Counted from the first letter of the stretch, positions 26,272 through 34,962 are shown. The stretch: 64,000 nucleotides of DNA from Actinoplanes lobatus (GCF_014205215.1 NZ_JACHNC010000001.1:8118501-8182500), one strand, 5' to 3'. Program-made: numbers and translations. The notes: generated from the letters alone by a model not told the origin.

Positions 26272-27483
26272 TCAGGCGGCCACCTCCGCGAAGATCGGCT
26301 CCACGTCGGTCCAGCCGGAGCCGTGCCCGGCCGAGCGGAGGACGGCGTCCAGCACCAGCTGCACCTGGAGGGCATCGGTGAACGACGGGGCCGGGTCGGC
26401 TCCGGTGGCGATCGCCTCGATCAGGTCGCGGGCCTGGTGGGTGAAGGAGTGCTCGTAACCGATCCCGTGGCCGGGCGGCCACCAGGCGGACAGGTACGGG
26501 TGATCCGGTTCGGTCACCAGGATCGTGGTGAAGCCCTGTTCGGTGGACGGTTCGGTGGCGTCGTAGAACTCGAGTTCGTTCATCCGCTCGAAGTCGAAGG
26601 CGATCGACCCCAGCGAGCCGTTGATCTCCACGCGCAGCCCGTTCTTGCGGCCGGTCGCGAAGCGGGTCGCCTCGTACGTGGCGATCGCGCCCCCGTCGAG
26701 CCGGGCCAGGAACAGCGCGGCGTCGTCGACGGTCACCTGCCCGGTGGTGACCGTGCCGTTGCCGTCCCCGGCCGCCGCGCTGAGCCCGCTGGAGGCCTGC
26801 GGCAGCGGCCGTTCCTTGACGAACGTCTCGGTCAGCGCGGTCACCCCGGTGATGCGCTGACCGGTGACGAACTGGGTGAGGTCGATGATGTGCGCGCCGA
26901 TGTCGCCGAGCGCGCCGGAGCCCGCCTTGTCCTTCTGCAGCCGCCAGACCAGCGGGAACTGGGGGTCGGTGATCCAGTCCTGGAGGTAGACGGCGCGGAT
27001 GTGCCGGATGTCGCCGATCCGCCCGTCGGCCACCATCCGCCGCATCAGCGCGACCGCGGGCACCCGCCGGTAGTTGAATCCGCACATCGACCGGACGCCG
27101 GCCGCCGCCCGGAGTTCCGCGGCCGCGGCCATCTGCCGGGCCTCGTCGATCGTGTTGGCCAGCGGCTTCTCGCAGAGGACGTGTTTGCCGGCGGCGAGTG
27201 CCGCGATCGCGATCTCGGCGTGGCTGTCCCCGGGCGTACAGATGTCGATCAGGTCGATGTCGTCACGGGACACCAGCGCCCGCCAGTCGGTGGTGTGCTG
27301 CTCCCAGCCGAGCCGGGCCGCCGCCGCGGCGACGTTCGCCTCGTCACGGCCGCACACCACCGACATCCGGGCGTGCAGGGGCAGGTCGAACACGCGGTTC
27401 ACGGTGCGCCACGCCTGTGAGTGCGCGGCGCCCATGAACGCGTAGCCGACCATGCCGACCCGCAGTTGCGATTGCGTGGACAA
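26272..27483 (-). CDS. Gfo/Idh/MocA-family NAD(P)-dependent oxidoreductase
   Basis: 403 aa from TTG 27483, chosen because GGGGAG lies 9 nt upstream and the protein then begins just before the Rossmann fold (VGMVGYAFMGAAHS). CEKPLA at 103-108 holds the catalytic Lys105, and GALGDIGAHIIDL supplies the conserved Asp/His. It oxidises sugars, glycosides or inositols. It directly follows the solute-binding protein gene, so it probably acts on the imported compound. Family members also start 3-keto-glycoside pathways. Confidence 0.88.
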   Translation of the reverse strand: MSTQSQLRVGMVGYAFMGAAHSQAWRTVNRVFDLPLHARMSVVCGRDEANVAAAAARLGWEQHTTDWRALVSRDDIDLIDICTPGDSHAEIAIAALAAGKHVLCEKPLANTIDEARQMAAAAELRAAAGVRSMCGFNYRRVPAVALMRRMVADGRIGDIRHIRAVYLQDWITDPQFPLVWRLQKDKAGSGALGDIGAHIIDLTQFVTGQRITGVTALTETFVKERPLPQASSGLSAAAGDGNGTVTTGQVTVDDAALFLARLDGGAIATYEATRFATGRKNGLRVEINGSLGSIAFDFERMNELEFYDATEPSTEQGFTTILVTEPDHPYLSAWWPPGHGIGYEHSFTHQARDLIEAIATGADPAPSFTDALQVQLVLDAVLRSAGHGSGWTDVEPIFAEVAA

Positions 27484-27506
27484 GATGGGTCTCCCCCCGT
27501 ACGCGG

Positions 27507-28568
27507 TCAGAACCCGAGCTTGATGTAGCTGCTCGCGTTCCCCTTCGTGATGGTCTCCGAGGCCAGCACGATGTTCTTGGGAACCTGGAGCTCCACCAGG
27601 TCGGACATACCCTTGTTCTGGCCGATCAGCCGGGCCAGCGAGATGGCCGACGAGGCCATCGACGGGCTGTAGGTGACCGTCGCCTTGAGCACCGTGTTGT
27701 CGGCCTGGATCGTCTCGATGGCCTGCTTCGAGCCGGCGCCGCCGACCATGATGAACTCGCTGCGGCCGGCCTGGTTGATCGCGGCCAGCACACCGACGCC
27801 CTGGTCGTCGTCGTGGTTCCAGAGCGCGTCCATCTTCGGCAGCGCCTGGAGCAGCTGTGCCGCCTCCTGCTGGCCGGAGTCGACGGTGAACCGGGCCGCG
27901 CGACGGTTGGCCACCTTGAACCCGGCCGCCGTCAGCGTGTCGGTGAAGCCCTTGGACCGCTCCTGGGTCAGTTCCAGCTCGTCCATGCCGGCGATCTCGC
28001 CGATGATCGGGGCGGTGATGCCCTTCACCTTCATCTGCGTGATGATGTAGTCGGCCGCGGCCACACCCATGCCGTAGTTGTCGCCCTTGATCAGGGTGCG
28101 GTAGGCGCGGGCGTCGGGGAAGGCGCGGTCCAGGTTGACCACCGGGATGCCGGCGCCCATCGCCTCGAGGCCGAACGAGTTGAGCTCCTTGCCGTCGTGC
28201 GGCAGCAGCACGATGACGGTGGGTTTCTGCCCGATCAGCGTGGACAGCGCCGCGCGCTGGGCGGCGGCGTCGGCGCCCGCCTCCACCGACTTGAACTCGA
28301 CGTCCGAGTAGGCCTGGGCCTGCGCCTTGGCGTTGTTGGTGATGGCCGCGATCCACCCGTGGTCGGCCGCGGGGGCGGAGAAGCCGATGACGACCTTCTG
28401 GCCCGGCGCCGCGTTGCCCTCGGCGTTTCCGGAGTCCTTGGTCTGCGCCGGGGTCGGCGCCGCTTCGTTGCTGGTGCACGCGGTGAGAAGGGCTCCCGCA
28501 CCCACCGCGGCGCCGCCGAAGAGCAGCCGGCGCCGCGACAGGTCGGAGTTGATCTTTTCCATGGCCAT
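27507..28568 (-). CDS. Sugar ABC transporter substrate-binding lipoprotein (RbsB/IbpA type)
   Basis: 353 aa. The N-terminus combines a twin-arginine motif (SRRRLLFGG) with a lipobox LLTAC (C31), so it is exported folded and lipid-anchored. The periplasmic-binding-protein-1 fold shows VVIGFSAPAADHGWIAAITNNA and VNLDRAFPDARA. It binds a pentose, hexose or inositol and feeds the permease and ATPase encoded upstream. The ligand is unknown; the nearby inositol and isomerase genes make a cyclitol or rare sugar plausible. Confidence 0.9.
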   Translation of the reverse strand: MAMEKINSDLSRRRLLFGGAAVGAGALLTACTSNEAAPTPAQTKDSGNAEGNAAPGQKVVIGFSAPAADHGWIAAITNNAKAQAQAYSDVEFKSVEAGADAAAQRAALSTLIGQKPTVIVLLPHDGKELNSFGLEAMGAGIPVVNLDRAFPDARAYRTLIKGDNYGMGVAAADYIITQMKVKGITAPIIGEIAGMDELELTQERSKGFTDTLTAAGFKVANRRAARFTVDSGQQEAAQLLQALPKMDALWNHDDDQGVGVLAAINQAGRSEFIMVGGAGSKQAIETIQADNTVLKATVTYSPSMASSAISLARLIGQNKGMSDLVELQVPKNIVLASETITKGNASSYIKLGF

Positions 28569-28659
28569 CTCCTATGTCTCGTCTCGAGGACGGGGGTGTG
28601 AAGGGTGTGCGAGACCCGGCGGCCGTCGAAAGACGGTCACCTCGCGGAAGAAGCGGAAT

Positions 28660-29736
28660 TCAGCTGGCGGTTGTTGCCCGTTGCCGGTCGAAGAACTGCG
28701 TGACGGACTTGAAGCGGAACTGCTGGACCAGGACCGCCGCGACGATGATGCCGCCCTTCACCATGTTCTGGGCCTCGGTGGAGAGACCGTTGATGGCGAA
28801 CAGGTTGGTGATCGTCGCGAAGATGAGCACGCCCAGGATGGAACCGACGATCGTTCCCCGGCCCCCGCTGAGCAGGGTGCCACCGATGATCGCGGCGGCG
28901 ATGGCGTCCAGCTCGTACAGGTTGCCCATGGCCGCCTGCGCGGACGTCGCCTGGGACGTCAGCATGATCGCGGCGATGCCGCAGCACAGTCCGGACAGCG
29001 CGTACAGCAGCATGGTGTGCCGTTTGACGTCGATGCCGGCCAGGCGCGCGGCCTCCGGGTTGCCGCCGACCGCCACCGTGCGCCGGCCGAACGTGGTGCG
29101 GTTCAGCAGCACCCAGCCGGCCACCGCGACGACGGCGAGGATGTAGACCAGCAGCGGGACGCCCAGGACCCGGTCGCTGGCGAGACTGTTGATGACGGTG
29201 TTGGCGGAGATCTGCGTCTGTTTGCCGGAGATCGCCGCGGCCAGGCCGCGGGCCGACACGAGCATCGCCAGGGTGGCGATGAAGGGCACCAGACGGCCGT
29301 ACGAGATGAGCACCCCGTTGATCAGCCCGACGGACACGCCCACCACGATCGCCGTGAAGATCATGCCGACGGTGCCGTACGACTGGGTGGCCAGCGTCGT
29401 GCACCACACCCCGGCCAGGGCGACGATCGCGCCGACCGAGAGGTCGATCCCGCCGCCGATGATGACGAACGTCATCCCGACCGTGACCACGCCGACGACC
29501 GATGCCAGTTGCAGGATCGACACCATGTTGTTCCACACCCAGGTGGAGTCGCTGTAGAGCTGCGGCTGGGTGATGGCGCCGATGACGATCAGCGCGACGA
29601 GTACGCCGACCAGGACCAGGTTGCGGGCCACCGACTCGCTGGACTCGCCGGCCCATGACCGCTTCTGACCGGCCGCGCCCGGTGGTTCCGTGGCGGCGCC
29701 GGGCACCGCCAGACCGGTACCTTCACTGAGCGTCAC
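28660..29736 (-). CDS. Sugar ABC transporter permease (RbsC type)
   Basis: 358 aa with a 40-residue cytoplasmic N-terminus followed by about nine hydrophobic helices. It shows the family's GGGIDLSVGAIVALAGV segment and the EAA-like loop near GGNPEAARLAGIDV. It forms the membrane channel of the importer with the ATPase, whose stop overlaps this start by four bases (29733-29736). A 91-bp gap follows before the lipoprotein gene. Confidence 0.9.
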   Translation of the reverse strand: MTLSEGTGLAVPGAATEPPGAAGQKRSWAGESSESVARNLVLVGVLVALIVIGAITQPQLYSDSTWVWNNMVSILQLASVVGVVTVGMTFVIIGGGIDLSVGAIVALAGVWCTTLATQSYGTVGMIFTAIVVGVSVGLINGVLISYGRLVPFIATLAMLVSARGLAAAISGKQTQISANTVINSLASDRVLGVPLLVYILAVVAVAGWVLLNRTTFGRRTVAVGGNPEAARLAGIDVKRHTMLLYALSGLCCGIAAIMLTSQATSAQAAMGNLYELDAIAAAIIGGTLLSGGRGTIVGSILGVLIFATITNLFAINGLSTEAQNMVKGGIIVAAVLVQQFRFKSVTQFFDRQRATTAS

Positions 29737-31259
29737 GCTGGCGTCCCTTCCATCAACGACCCCGCCATCACGAGGTCGAGCACCGTGTCTTCGTCGAGTT
29801 CGTGGGCGGGCGCCTGGCGGACGACCCGGCCCTCGCGCATCACCAGCACGCGGTCGGACAGGCCGAGCACCTCGGGCACCTCACTGGAGACCAGCAGCAC
29901 GCCCACCCCTTCCGCGGCGAGCCGGCGGATCACCCGGTAGAGCTCGGCCCGCGCGCCGACGTCGACGCCACGGGTCGGCTCGTCGAGCAGCAGCAGGCGG
30001 GTGTCGCCGAGCAGCCAGCGCCCGACCACGACCTTCTGCTGGTTGCCGCCGGACAGCGTGCCCACCGGACGGCGTACGTCCAGCGGGCGCAGATCCAGTG
30101 ACGCGGCGATCCGGTCGGCCTCGGCGCGTTCGCGACCGGCGTCGGTGAAGCCCAGACGGGCCAGGCCGCTGAACGTCGCCAGCGTCATGTTGCGGTAGAT
30201 CGGCTCGCCGAGCAGCAGCGCCTGGCTCTTGCGCTCCTCGGGGGCCATGCCCATGCCGGCCCGAACGGCCGAGCCGACGCTTCCGGGCCGCAGCTTCCGT
30301 CCACCGAGCGTGACGGTGCCGGTGTCGGCGCGGCGCGCGCCGTAGACGGTTTCGAGCAGTTCGGAACGGCCGGATCCGACCAGTCCGGCGATGCCGACGA
30401 TCTCCCCGGCGGCGACGCTGAGCGAGACGTCGCGGAACTCGCCGGCCCGGCTCAGGCCGTCGACCCGCAACAGCTCCTCGCGCCGGGGCGGCTCCTCCGG
30501 GCGGGGCGGGAACACGTACTCGATGGTCCGGCCGGTCATCCGGCTGACCAGCTCGCTGGTCGGGGTGTCCTTCGCGGACAGGTTCGCGGCCGTGGTGCGG
30601 CCGTCCTTGAGCACGGTGACCCGGTCGCCGATCTCCCGGATCTCCTCCAGCCGGTGCGAGATGTAGATGACGGCGATGCCCTGGGCGGTGAGGCTGCGGA
30701 TGATCCGGAAGAGGTTCTCCACCTCGTCGTGGGCGAGCACCGCGCTGGGCTCGTCCATGATCATCAGCTTGGCCTCCTGGGACAGCGCCCGGGCCATGCT
30801 GACCACCTGCTTCCCGGCGGCCTGCAACGCGTGGACCATGCGGCGGGCCGGGATCTCCCCGTGCCCGAGCGACCCGAGAATCCGCCGGGTCCGGTCGGCC
30901 ATGGCGCCCCGCCGGATGAACCCCAGCCGGCGCGGCTCGTGGCCGAGGAACACGTTCTCCGACACCGACAGGTCGTCGACCAGGTCGAGTTCCTGGTAGA
31001 TGGTGGCGATGCCGGCCTTCATGGCGGCCTGCGGGTTGGCGAAGGCCGCCGGCTCACCCAGCCACTGGACCGTGCCGGCATCCGGCCGGTGCACCCCGGA
31101 CAGCACCTTGATCAGGGTGGACTTGCCGGCGCCGTTCTGCCCGAGCAGGCAGTGCACCTCACCGGCCCGCACCTCCAGTTGCACGCCGTCGAGGGCCCGC
31201 ACCCCGGGGAACGTCTTGACCAGATCGGTCAGCCGCAGCACCATGTCCGCCTCGCTCAT
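29733..31259 (-). CDS. Sugar ABC transporter ATPase with two nucleotide-binding domains (RbsA/XylG type)
   Basis: 508 aa, a tandem ABC pair. Domain 1: Walker A GQNGAGKST (40-48), a degenerate signature (LQAAGKQVV) and Walker B IMDEPSA. Domain 2: Walker A-like GLVGSGRSE, a canonical LSGGNQQKV signature and LLLDEPTRGVD. Such asymmetry is normal for monosaccharide importers. Start ATG 31259 (MSEADM...) is joined by ATGA to a tandem mini-ORF cassette and, through it, to the ROK regulator gene. Confidence 0.92.
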   Translation of the reverse strand: MSEADMVLRLTDLVKTFPGVRALDGVQLEVRAGEVHCLLGQNGAGKSTLIKVLSGVHRPDAGTVQWLGEPAAFANPQAAMKAGIATIYQELDLVDDLSVSENVFLGHEPRRLGFIRRGAMADRTRRILGSLGHGEIPARRMVHALQAAGKQVVSMARALSQEAKLMIMDEPSAVLAHDEVENLFRIIRSLTAQGIAVIYISHRLEEIREIGDRVTVLKDGRTTAANLSAKDTPTSELVSRMTGRTIEYVFPPRPEEPPRREELLRVDGLSRAGEFRDVSLSVAAGEIVGIAGLVGSGRSELLETVYGARRADTGTVTLGGRKLRPGSVGSAVRAGMGMAPEERKSQALLLGEPIYRNMTLATFSGLARLGFTDAGRERAEADRIAASLDLRPLDVRRPVGTLSGGNQQKVVVGRWLLGDTRLLLLDEPTRGVDVGARAELYRVIRRLAAEGVGVLLVSSEVPEVLGLSDRVLVMREGRVVRQAPAHELDEDTVLDLVMAGSLMEGTPA

Positions 31260-31312
31260 GCCGTCACCTCCGCCGTGCTCCGGCGATGCGAAGAGGTCAC
31301 TTGCTCGCTCAT
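31256..31312 (-). CDS. Coupled mini-ORF, 18 aa, second copy
   Basis: ATG at 31312; encodes MSEQVTSSHRRSTAEVTA; its TGA overlaps the ABC ATPase ATG (ATGA, 31256-31259). It carries GGAGGTGA shortly before its stop, serving the ATPase start. No domain; expression unproven. Confidence 0.5.
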   Translation of the reverse strand: MSEQVTSSHRRSTAEVTA

Positions 31313-31362
31313 GCCGTCACCTCCGCCGTGCTCCGGCGATGCGAAGAGGTCACTTGCTCGCT
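31257..31362. repeat. 53-bp tandem repeat, two identical copies, at the ROK-ABC junction
   Basis: Units 31257-31309 and 31310-31362 are identical. As with the 77-bp repeat, the length is 3n-1 and each unit runs ATG to ATGA on the minus strand. Confidence 0.95.
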
Positions 31363-31365
31363 CAT
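31309..31365 (-). CDS. Coupled mini-ORF, 18 aa, first copy
   Basis: ATG at 31365 lies in an ATGA with the ROK gene stop (31362-31364). Same 18-residue peptide as the second copy. It ends RRSTAEVTA, like the RRRSEAEVTT end of the 77-bp cassette peptide, showing that the two cassette types are related. Confidence 0.5.
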   Translation of the reverse strand: MSEQVTSSHRRSTAEVTA

Positions 31366-32534
31366 GAGGCCTGCTCGAAGGCGACGTCGCTGGCCAGGAC
31401 GGCCGCTCCGGTGACCCCGGCGCGGGAGCCGAGTTCGGAGAGCACGATCGGGAGGTTGCCGGTGGCCAGGGGCAGTGACCGGCGGTAGACGGCGCTGCGG
31501 ATCTCGGCGAGCAGGATGTGGCCCAGCTGGGCCAGCCCTCCCCCGATGACGATCATGGAGGGGTTGGCGAAGCTGACCAGGGAGGCGAGCACCGAGCCGA
31601 GCCGGTGGCCGCCCTCGCGGATCAGCTTGATGCAGGCGACGTCGCCCTCGGTGGCGCCCTCGGCCACGTCGCGGGCGGTGAGCACGCCGCGGGCGGCCAG
31701 CCGGTCGGCGAGCGCGGGCGACCCGGCGCGGGCCGCGACCAGCGCGTCGCGGGCCAGCGCCGTGCCGCTGAACAGGGCTTCGAGACAGCCGACGTTGCCG
31801 CACGAGCACATCGGACCGTGCGGGTCGACCTGGATGTGGCCGATGTCGCCGGCGCAGCCGTCGGTGCCGCGGTAGACGCCGTCGTTGAGGTAGATGCCGC
31901 AGCCGATGCCGGTGCCGATCTTCACGAACAGGAAGTCCTGCACGCTGTGCGCGACACCGCCGTGCTGCTCGCCGACGGCCATGATGTTCACGTCGTTGTC
32001 GACCACCGCGGGGCAGCCGTGCTCGCGGGTGAGCAGCTCCCGGACGCCGAACCGGTCCCAGCCCGGCATGATCGGCGGCGACACCGGCACCCCGTCGCGG
32101 AAGCTGACCGGCCCCGGCACCCCGATCCCGATCGCGTCGAGCCGGTCGTAGGCGCCCTCCACCCGGGCCTTGGCCAGCAGTTCGTTGACGCGGTGCAGGA
32201 TCACCTTGGGGCCGGAGCGGATGTCGGCCTCTTCGGTGTAGTTGGCCACGGGTTCCAGGCGGCCGTTGGTCACCTCGACGTCGATCGAGCTGGCGCCCAG
32301 GTCGACCGCGGCGAACCGCAGCCTCGGATGCAGCTCGACTAGCGTCGACCGGCGGCCGCCCCGGGAGGCGGCCATCCCGGCTTCGACGAGGTAGCCCGCG
32401 GCGACCAGACGTTCCACTTCGGCCAGCAGCCGCGGGCGGGGCAGTTGCAGGCGATCGGCCAGCTCAGCCCGCGAGATGGCGCCCTCGTTCCGCAGCAGGC
32501 GCAGCAGCCGCAGGTAGGGCGGATCGATCGTCAT
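31362..32534 (-). CDS. ROK-family transcriptional regulator
   Basis: 390 aa from ATG 32534 (an in-frame GTG at 32564 is possible but has no ribosome site). N-terminal winged helix (RNEGAISRAELADRLQLPRP), then the ROK sugar-kinase fold with AAVDLGASSIDVEV, GIGVPGPV and the zinc motif CSCGNVGCLE. It should repress the following transporter operon until a sugar ligand binds. It is the first gene of the unit and is probably autoregulated through the repeats at 32581-32609. Confidence 0.9.
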   Translation of the reverse strand: MTIDPPYLRLLRLLRNEGAISRAELADRLQLPRPRLLAEVERLVAAGYLVEAGMAASRGGRRSTLVELHPRLRFAAVDLGASSIDVEVTNGRLEPVANYTEEADIRSGPKVILHRVNELLAKARVEGAYDRLDAIGIGVPGPVSFRDGVPVSPPIMPGWDRFGVRELLTREHGCPAVVDNDVNIMAVGEQHGGVAHSVQDFLFVKIGTGIGCGIYLNDGVYRGTDGCAGDIGHIQVDPHGPMCSCGNVGCLEALFSGTALARDALVAARAGSPALADRLAARGVLTARDVAEGATEGDVACIKLIREGGHRLGSVLASLVSFANPSMIVIGGGLAQLGHILLAEIRSAVYRRSLPLATGNLPIVLSELGSRAGVTGAAVLASDVAFEQAS

Positions 32535-32580
32535 ACGCACGTTGGCTCCACATCCGCACGCCACAGCGTGCCGCGTCCGC

Positions 32581-32609
32581 CGATGTCACATCGATTCTTC
32601 GTCGATGTG
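32581..32609. promoter_or_regulatory. Probable ROK operator (CGATGT repeats)
   Basis: Contains cgatgtcacatcg, a perfect 6+6 palindrome with one central base (32581-32593), and an overlapping 8-bp inverted repeat cacatcga / tcgatgtg with a 7-nt spacer (32587-32609). It lies just downstream of the -10 element, where a bound repressor would block transcription. Confidence 0.6.
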
Positions 32610-32620
32610 TTACATGCGCC

Positions 32621-32649
32621 ACAGTAGAAGTGATTGTTCTAGCTGTCCA
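32621..32649 (-). promoter_or_regulatory. Sigma70-like promoter of the ROK-ABC operon
   Basis: Minus strand TGGACA (-35), 17-bp spacer, TACTGT (-10). The expected transcription start near 32614 gives a leader of about 80 nt to the ATG at 32534. Confidence 0.55.
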
Positions 32650-32725
32650 TAGCTTCCAGCTGATCCAACTCAAACTTTCGACAGATCCTGCAAAAGGTCC
32701 GGCGGGGCGCCCTCAAGAAAGATCC

Positions 32726-33562
32726 TTAAAGACCAAAGCCCCAACCATCCAGGGGTACGGTCGGCGGCAGTCCCGGCCACTGCGCGGGCATGACCGGGCA
32801 GTGCACCGACCCGTGGCAGAAGTCCGGCAGCAGGTCACGGATGCCCAGGTCCAGGCCGTCGTAGAGGATCCCCGGGCCGTCCGGGCCGCGGACGATCAGC
32901 GTCCGGTCACGGTGATCGCGGTGCGGCTGCGGGCGCTGCCGGTGCGGCTTGCCGGCCGTGGGCTCGGCCGCGGGCTTCACGGCCGGCCGGGGGCGGACCG
33001 GCTGAGCAACGGCTGGCGCCGGACGGTTCGTCGTCGGCTTGATGATGATCACCGGCGGGGTTTTGGTGGGCCGGCGAGGAGGCTTCGGAGCGCCCGTGCC
33101 GGGTTTGATGACGATCACCGTAGGGGCCGGGGGCTTGATGATGATCACCGGCGGCGTCGTGGCGGGCCGGTGCGGCTTCGGAACGCCCGGACCGGGTTTG
33201 ATGACGATCACCGAAGGGCTCGGGCTCGGCGTGACGACAGCCATCGGGCGAGCCGGGCTCGGGTCGGCGACGACCGGGAGGGCGACGGTGGGCGTGGGGA
33301 AACTCGTGACCGGCGACGACTGGATCACGGTGGGCGTGGGCGCCGACGACGGCTGCGTGGCAGCGGGCGCGGGAGATGTCGCCGGCCCCTGCGTGACGGT
33401 GGGCACGGGCGTGACCGGGTTGCCCTGCGAATCGAGGATACGCAGCACGAACGCGTCGGCATCGGGTGCCGGGTCCGGGACGGGACCGCCACTGCGGGCG
33501 ATGGGCGGTGGCAGCAGCGTCGTGATGACGGCGACCCCGGCGAAGGTGACGATCCTGTGCAT
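32726..33562 (-). CDS. Exported Pro/Lys-rich low-complexity protein
   Basis: 278 aa from ATG 33562, preceded by GAGGAG. A signal peptide (MHRIVTFAGVAVITTLLPPP) leads into a long Pro/Thr/Ser/Val tract. The centre alternates VIVIKPG and PPVIIIKP blocks separated by proline- and basic-rich linkers, with a ~95-bp imperfect DNA period. The last ~60 residues (GPGILYDGLDLGIRDLLPDF and a Cys pair) are not repetitive and may be a small domain. Likely a cell-wall-spanning or surface protein; no known family. Confidence 0.6.
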   Translation of the reverse strand: MHRIVTFAGVAVITTLLPPPIARSGGPVPDPAPDADAFVLRILDSQGNPVTPVPTVTQGPATSPAPAATQPSSAPTPTVIQSSPVTSFPTPTVALPVVADPSPARPMAVVTPSPSPSVIVIKPGPGVPKPHRPATTPPVIIIKPPAPTVIVIKPGTGAPKPPRRPTKTPPVIIIKPTTNRPAPAVAQPVRPRPAVKPAAEPTAGKPHRQRPQPHRDHRDRTLIVRGPDGPGILYDGLDLGIRDLLPDFCHGSVHCPVMPAQWPGLPPTVPLDGWGFGL

Positions 33563-33779
33563 CCGGGTGATCTCCTCGGGCTGGTGGAACCGAACCACCC
33601 GAGGTTAATCCCTAGATCGGACAAAACAGTCATTACTCGCATAAGTGCACTACCTGCGGGTGGCCCGCGGTGACGTCGTCCACCGGCGAGCCACGCGCCG
33701 CGCGTACCGAAAGATTGGTTCTGTCAGGGAAATGCTCGAACGAGCGGAGACGACGAGCCGGACCTGCGGTTCCTGACGG

Positions 33780-34865
33780 TCAGGGCGACGACACCGACGG
33801 AGCCGGGGAGGGTCTCGCCGCGAGGGCGTTCTCGACCGCGGCGATCGTGGCCGCGTCCACGGTTCCGGTCGGCTCGACCCCCAGGTCCTTCTGGAACGCC
33901 TTGAGTGCCTCGGTCAGCTGGTCGGTCCAGTTGCCGTCGACCGGCCCGGTCCAGAACCCGGCCAGCTTCAGGGTCTGCTGCACGGCCGCGGTGGACGCGA
34001 TCGCCTCGTCGGCGGCCGCACCGCCCTTGGCCCGCAGATCCTTCTGCAACGCCGCGTCGGTGGCCTTGTCGACGGTGCCGGTCTCGGTCAGGCCGTGCGC
34101 CTTCTGGAGTGCCCGCACCGCGTCGACCGTGGTGGGACCGTAGACGCCGTCCACCTCGGCCTTGTAGTAACCGGCCGTGGACAGCGACTTCTGCACGGCC
34201 AGCGTGTAGTCGCGGGCCTGACCCCGCTGCTCCTCGGTGGCGCAGCCGGCCTCGCCCAGCAGGTCCAGCCACGACATCTCCAGCGCGACGGCCGCCGAGT
34301 TGAACCGCTCCGACGCCTGCCGCAGCGGTGTCTGATCGGCGACGCCCTCCTGGGCCGCGGTGAAGTCGGCGTCGGCCTGTCTGACCCGGCTGACCGTGGT
34401 GTCGGCGACGGACGCCCGCGGCTCGGGCGCCTTCGACGGCGACGGCGACGGGGCGGGCGGCAGCGACGCGCCGGCGCGGGCGGACGCCAGGGCCGCGGTC
34501 GCCTCGGCCAGCTCCTTCTCGGCGTCCGCGACCGCCTGGCGGGCGGCGGCGAGCTTCTCGACCGAGGTGACCACCTCCGACCGGGGGTCGGCCAGGTCCG
34601 CGCCGGCCTCCTTCACGTCGCCGACGGTCGGCGCGGTGCCGGTGATCAGGTCGCCGTACCGGTCCAGGGCGGTCACGTAGGAGGAGCTGGTCCGGCAGAA
34701 GGCCTCGATCTGGCCGGCCAGTTCGGCCTGCGCCCCGGCGAGGGCCTCCTGCGCGTCGGCGAGCTGCCGTTCGGCGACCGTCACCCGGGCGCCGCCGTCG
34801 GCGCTGTCGCATCCGGTTACCGCGAGAATCCCGGTGAGAATCAGGATCGGTACGCGGGCCCGCAT
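33780..34865 (-). CDS. Peptidoglycan-binding lipoprotein with two PG_binding_1 domains
   Basis: 361 aa from ATG 34865. Lipobox ILAVTGC places it on the outer membrane face. A ~110-residue Ala/Glu coiled-coil region (VAERQLADAQEALAGAQAEL) and a Ser/Pro linker precede two PG_binding_1 repeats (VQKSLSTAGYYKAEVDGVYG... and VQQTLKLAGFWTGPVDGNWT...). A non-catalytic cell-wall anchor or sensor is likely. The ATG is one base after the stop of a 31-aa membrane peptide. Confidence 0.8.
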   Translation of the reverse strand: MRARVPILILTGILAVTGCDSADGGARVTVAERQLADAQEALAGAQAELAGQIEAFCRTSSSYVTALDRYGDLITGTAPTVGDVKEAGADLADPRSEVVTSVEKLAAARQAVADAEKELAEATAALASARAGASLPPAPSPSPSKAPEPRASVADTTVSRVRQADADFTAAQEGVADQTPLRQASERFNSAAVALEMSWLDLLGEAGCATEEQRGQARDYTLAVQKSLSTAGYYKAEVDGVYGPTTVDAVRALQKAHGLTETGTVDKATDAALQKDLRAKGGAAADEAIASTAAVQQTLKLAGFWTGPVDGNWTDQLTEALKAFQKDLGVEPTGTVDAATIAAVENALAARPSPAPSVSSP

Positions 34866-34866
34866 G

Positions 34867-34962
34867 TCAGCGGCGGTTGTTGCGTTTGCGGAGAAAAACC
34901 ACGATGCCCGCGACCACCAGTAACAGGGGAAGGACAAGTCCCCACATCAACGCACCAGTCAT
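34867..34962 (-). CDS. Tiny single-pass membrane peptide, 31 aa
   Basis: ATG 34962. One hydrophobic helix (LMWGLVLPLLLVVAGIVVFL) followed by a basic tail RKRNNRR, as in small bitopic membrane proteins. Its TGA ends one base before the ATG of the peptidoglycan-binding lipoprotein, so the two are co-translated. Head-to-head with the hybrid kinase. No known family. Confidence 0.5.
   Translation of the reverse strand: MTGALMWGLVLPLLLVVAGIVVFLRKRNNRR

Noticed and set aside
26272..28479. Longer start for the Gfo/Idh gene running into the solute-binding gene
   Set aside because: The frame passes through the lipoprotein gene; the TTG at 27483 with a GGGGAG site places the start just before the Rossmann motif.
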